From JAAYCI01 sp964370045 (GTDB lineage Bacteria; Bacillota; Clostridia; Oscillospirales; Ruminococcaceae): 64,000 nucleotides of DNA. The stretch covers positions 1 through 64,000 of the forward strand of contig CAYJGZ010000012.1 in NCBI GenBank assembly GCA_964370045.1, written 5' to 3'. A model generated the notes under the pieces. It searched no databases. It was not told the DNA's origin and saw only the letters and a list, made by a program, of their open reading frames with translations. This document shows, piece after piece, positions 61,651 through 64,000 of this stretch. Each line of letters begins with the position of its first letter. Position 1 is the first letter of the stretch. The position numbers were made by a program, and so were the translations under genes.

Positions 61651-61735
61651 GCGTATCTCCTCCTTTTTTTCACAAGACATCCCACCGCAAATATACCACA
61701 ATCCATTTCGCTAAATCAAGGTGTTTTCTTGCGTA

Positions 61736-61859
61736 GGGAGTGTCCAAACGCAGTGATTTAGTTTTTTGGTATATCCTCCCCCCCTACGGCGGGTGGAGGA
61801 TATACCGCCTTCTTCTCTCACTTAACGTATTCTAAATCACCTCTATTAGTCCACTCCCC
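61736..61859 (-). repeat. Dispersed repeat A, copy 8 (full length, inverted)
   Basis: 124 bp on the minus strand, from GGGGAGTGGACTAATAGAGG to TTTGGACACTCCC. The central hairpin is at 61768-61806 (GGTATATCCTCC...GGAGGATATACC). The ends match each other over about 26 bp with few mismatches. It separates two minus-strand genes. Confidence 0.85.
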
Positions 61860-61888
61860 TTGCGTAATTTCACATTCACTTGTAACAA

Positions 61889-63280
61889 CTATTTCCCCTG
61901 TGATGTATTTGCCTGCGTGGATGTATCCTCTTCATTGTCATCCTCGTCGCTCTGATTTATCTGCACCACATTGGGACATACACCCTCACTTTCGGGCAGC
62001 CGAGGCGCACCCTCATCTGTGTTTTTTGCTGTAATGGTGTTGTGCTTTACATTTTCATCAAGCTCTACCGTCACAAATTCAGCACCCTGCTCTGCAAACG
62101 AAAGTTCATCATCCGCAAGGCCTTTTTTCCTCAGGCGGTTTTCCACAAACTCGCTGATAAGCGTGTACAGCACCGCAGTGACCGGAACGCCCAAAAGCAT
62201 CCCCGTAAAGCCAAACAGCCCACCACCTACGATAATGGCAATCAGCACCCATATGGCGGGCAGGCCTGTGCTTTCGCCCAGTATTTTCGGGCCTAAAATA
62301 TTGCCGTCAAACTGCTGAAGCACCAGCACAAACACCCCAAACCAAAGCGCACTCCACGGGTTTGCTATCAAAAGGATAAGCGCACACGGAACCGCACCGA
62401 TAAGCGGCCCGAAAAACGGAATAATGTTCGTGACACCAATCACCGTGCTTATGAGCACCGTATACTGCATTTGCAGTGCCGAAATGCCAAACAAATCCCC
62501 CGCAAGGCTCATGAGTGAAAGCCCGCCAAAGCACAAAAGCCCGATGATGGCACTATCCAGTATTTTGCCGCTAATAAAGCCGGAAAACACCTTGTCGCTC
62601 AGCTTGCCTATCTGCATTACCCTATCCGCATGCTTTTTTGAAAGCAGTGCATACATCACACGCCTTGACTGTTTTATCAGCTTTTCCTTGCTGCCCAACA
62701 TGTAGATAGATGCGATAAAGGCTGTAATTGTGCCTATTGCGCCGCTGATTATTCCGCTGCCTATGCGCACACCTACATCTATCAGCTCCGACTGTATGGA
62801 GCGAAGCCACTCAAGCACGCTGTTTATTATATCCGTGTAGCTCACCTGAAGGCTCTCTATGTTCTCTGTACCTATCGGAGCCCACGTGCCCACCCATTCC
62901 AAAAGCAGGTTGATGTTGGCGGCGTACTCGGGCAGGTTGTTCACAAGGCGCACTATGCTGTCTATCACCTCGGGCATCACAAAGCTAAGCATCAGCCCCA
63001 AAAGGAATATTGCAAGCAGATAGGTTGTGAGTATGGACACTCCACGCTTTTTTTTGAGCTTCGAGAAAAGTGTCCGCTCAAAAAAGCTCATAGGCATATT
63101 CAAAATGTATGCTATAGCGAGGCCGATGACGAATGGGTTTATTATGGAGTACACCGTGCCGATAACCCCCAGCACCGCCCCTATATTGGACAGCGCCATA
63201 AACAGCAAAATCCCAACGCACATGACCACCAGGTATGTAATTGTGCGCTTGGTAAACAGGATGTTTTTCTTCTTTTTCAT
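61889..63280 (-). CDS. AI-2E family transporter-like permease
   Basis: 463 residues; ATG 63280 is used, ATG 63286 is equally possible and no strong ribosome site is seen. About eight membrane segments with the family's PFFGPLIGAVPCALILLI and LVLQQFDGNILGPKILGESTGLPAIWVL near 330. A polar acidic tail (about 390-463) is cytosolic. The family includes TqsA and Na+/H+ exchangers; substrate cannot be assigned. The gene follows a partial DHHW-type gene. Confidence 0.85.
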   Translation of the reverse strand: MKKKKNILFTKRTITYLVVMCVGILLFMALSNIGAVLGVIGTVYSIINPFVIGLAIAYILNMPMSFFERTLFSKLKKKRGVSILTTYLLAIFLLGLMLSFVMPEVIDSIVRLVNNLPEYAANINLLLEWVGTWAPIGTENIESLQVSYTDIINSVLEWLRSIQSELIDVGVRIGSGIISGAIGTITAFIASIYMLGSKEKLIKQSRRVMYALLSKKHADRVMQIGKLSDKVFSGFISGKILDSAIIGLLCFGGLSLMSLAGDLFGISALQMQYTVLISTVIGVTNIIPFFGPLIGAVPCALILLIANPWSALWFGVFVLVLQQFDGNILGPKILGESTGLPAIWVLIAIIVGGGLFGFTGMLLGVPVTAVLYTLISEFVENRLRKKGLADDELSFAEQGAEFVTVELDENVKHNTITAKNTDEGAPRLPESEGVCPNVVQINQSDEDDNEEDTSTQANTSQGK

Positions 63281-63356
63281 CAGCATTCACTTTCTTTGTG
63301 TACGTATTTTGCGCATCATCCCATTCCATCCCCGTTTTGCGCTTGTTGTTCAAAAC

Positions 63357-64000
63357 CTACCGCATCATCCTTATTACCGTGTCATCGCTCGTGAAAGACT
63401 CAAAGCTGTACAGCACCACTATATCCTCGTACTGCCCCTGCTCTATGAGCGTGCTTAACGTAAACCAGTTGCGCAGGTCCACAACGCCTATTTTTTCATA
63501 GTTTTCCACAAGGTAGGGCACTAATGCATTTGCGTAGCTGTCCTTCACCACCAACACAGAGCCCTCGCCGTTACCCTGTATCTCACTATAACCGTTGTTG
63601 CCGTGCAAAAAAGCGGCATATTTGTCAAACTCCGCAAGCTGTGGCAGATTCATAATCCCACCCTGCATTTCATCTTCACTTCCCTCGTAGGGAATGTATG
63701 TCATTTGGTTTGGCAGCTCATAATACACAAGTGTATCCTGCCTTGAGTCAAGCCGCTTTGTCTTTGTAAAGTTTGTGCCCAAAAATCCGGGCACTTCCAC
63801 CCTCGGTGCGCTCGGCAACGTGGGTGTTTTGCCCAAAGACTCACACAGCTGCTCATACGCCAGCCACGCACCGCCGTCGGTAGTCCAGTGGTGGTCTGTG
63901 TAATAGTACACCTGCTCACCCTGCGCAAGGCTCTCCTCAAACACCTGCCGTACATCCACCACCTTTGCACCCGCCGCACTAAACTGTGCAAACATGTCGT
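63357..64000 (-). CDS. DHHW-family (AlgX/AlgJ-like) protein, 5' end outside window
   Basis: The frame continues past the window edge. The visible 213 residues contain YYTDHHWTTDGGAW, the DHHW signature of SGNH-like acetyltransferase partners such as AlgJ/AlgX. Such proteins sit outside the membrane and act with MBOAT acyltransferases in acetylating polysaccharide; the MBOAT gene would be expected just beyond this edge. The 3' end is complete (stop at 63357-63359). Confidence 0.85.
   Translation of the reverse strand, partial: DMFAQFSAAGAKVVDVRQVFEESLAQGEQVYYYTDHHWTTDGGAWLAYEQLCESLGKTPTLPSAPRVEVPGFLGTNFTKTKRLDSRQDTLVYYELPNQMTYIPYEGSEDEMQGGIMNLPQLAEFDKYAAFLHGNNGYSEIQGNGEGSVLVVKDSYANALVPYLVENYEKIGVVDLRNWFTLSTLIEQGQYEDIVVLYSFESFTSDDTVIRMMR

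Noticed and set aside
1..64000. CRISPR array, prophage or intact insertion sequence
   Set aside because: No regularly spaced direct repeats, phage structural genes or transposase frames were seen; mobile traces are limited to small non-coding elements.

Overview
The window reads as chromosome of an anaerobic, low-GC-lineage (Firmicutes/Clostridia) bacterium of roughly 50% GC, probably near the Oscillospiraceae/Ruminococcaceae; this is an inference. It rests on the selenium-linked molybdenum hydroxylase and purine genes, NrdR, RNase M5, SecG/RNase R order, strong GGAGG ribosome sites, several TTG/GTG starts, and transcarboxylase-type biotin genes. I recognise no tRNA, rRNA, CRISPR array, prophage or intact insertion sequence.

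Layout. 0.1-9 kb: envelope and signalling genes (DUF4405 membrane protein, GGDEF cyclase, DHH phosphoesterase, anchored PIG-L deacetylase, GT2-GtrA fusion, phosphodiester glycosidase, an unknown anchored protein). 9.0-11.3 kb: an alpha/beta-hydrolase lipoprotein behind a consensus promoter flanked by two related palindromes. 11.4-19.4 kb (minus): a histidine operon, hisZG(fused)-D-C-H-A-F-IE-J, with no hisB and an operator-like inverted repeat on its promoter. 19.6-26.2 kb (minus): nrdR, a TIM-barrel isomerase-like gene, two polysaccharide genes, rnr and secG. 26.4-47.5 kb (plus): a long co-directional molybdenum cofactor and purine-catabolism cluster: MPT-binding protein, moaC, moaA, MOSC, mog, XdhC-like, yqeC, yqeB, mocA-like, dpaL/ygeX, ygeY, ygeW, ssnA, ygfK, Se-dependent xanthine dehydrogenase, a Dph6-like ATPase and a hydantoinase. 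47.9-51.4 kb (minus): an OadA-like subunit, a biotin carrier and a divergent carboxyltransferase. 51.6-60.1 kb (plus): alaS, HIT protein, phosphoribosyltransferase, comEC, holA and an RNase M5-HAD fusion. 60.2-64 kb: DUF1638, DUF308, AI-2E-type permease and a partial DHHW protein.

How the genes work together. The 26-47 kb cluster would make and mature the molybdenum cofactor for the selenium-dependent hydroxylase, which with YgfK feeds purines into a ring-opening route (SsnA, hydantoinase, YgeY, YgeW, diaminopropionate ammonia-lyase). That assignment is from family knowledge and gene order, not from biochemistry on this strain.

Most unusual content. (1) Two 96-bp copies of an inverted-repeat element sit immediately before the start codons of hisD and of the biotin carrier. 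They supply the ribosome-binding site and can form two mutually exclusive folds, one hiding that site. (2) At least eight copies or remnants of a 90-125 bp intergenic repeat have a central hairpin whose stem bases change in a compensatory way between copies. (3) Two uncommon fusions: HisZ-HisG and RNase M5-HAD. (4) A 165-bp element with perfect 13-bp terminal repeats that looks like a TA-targeting MITE.
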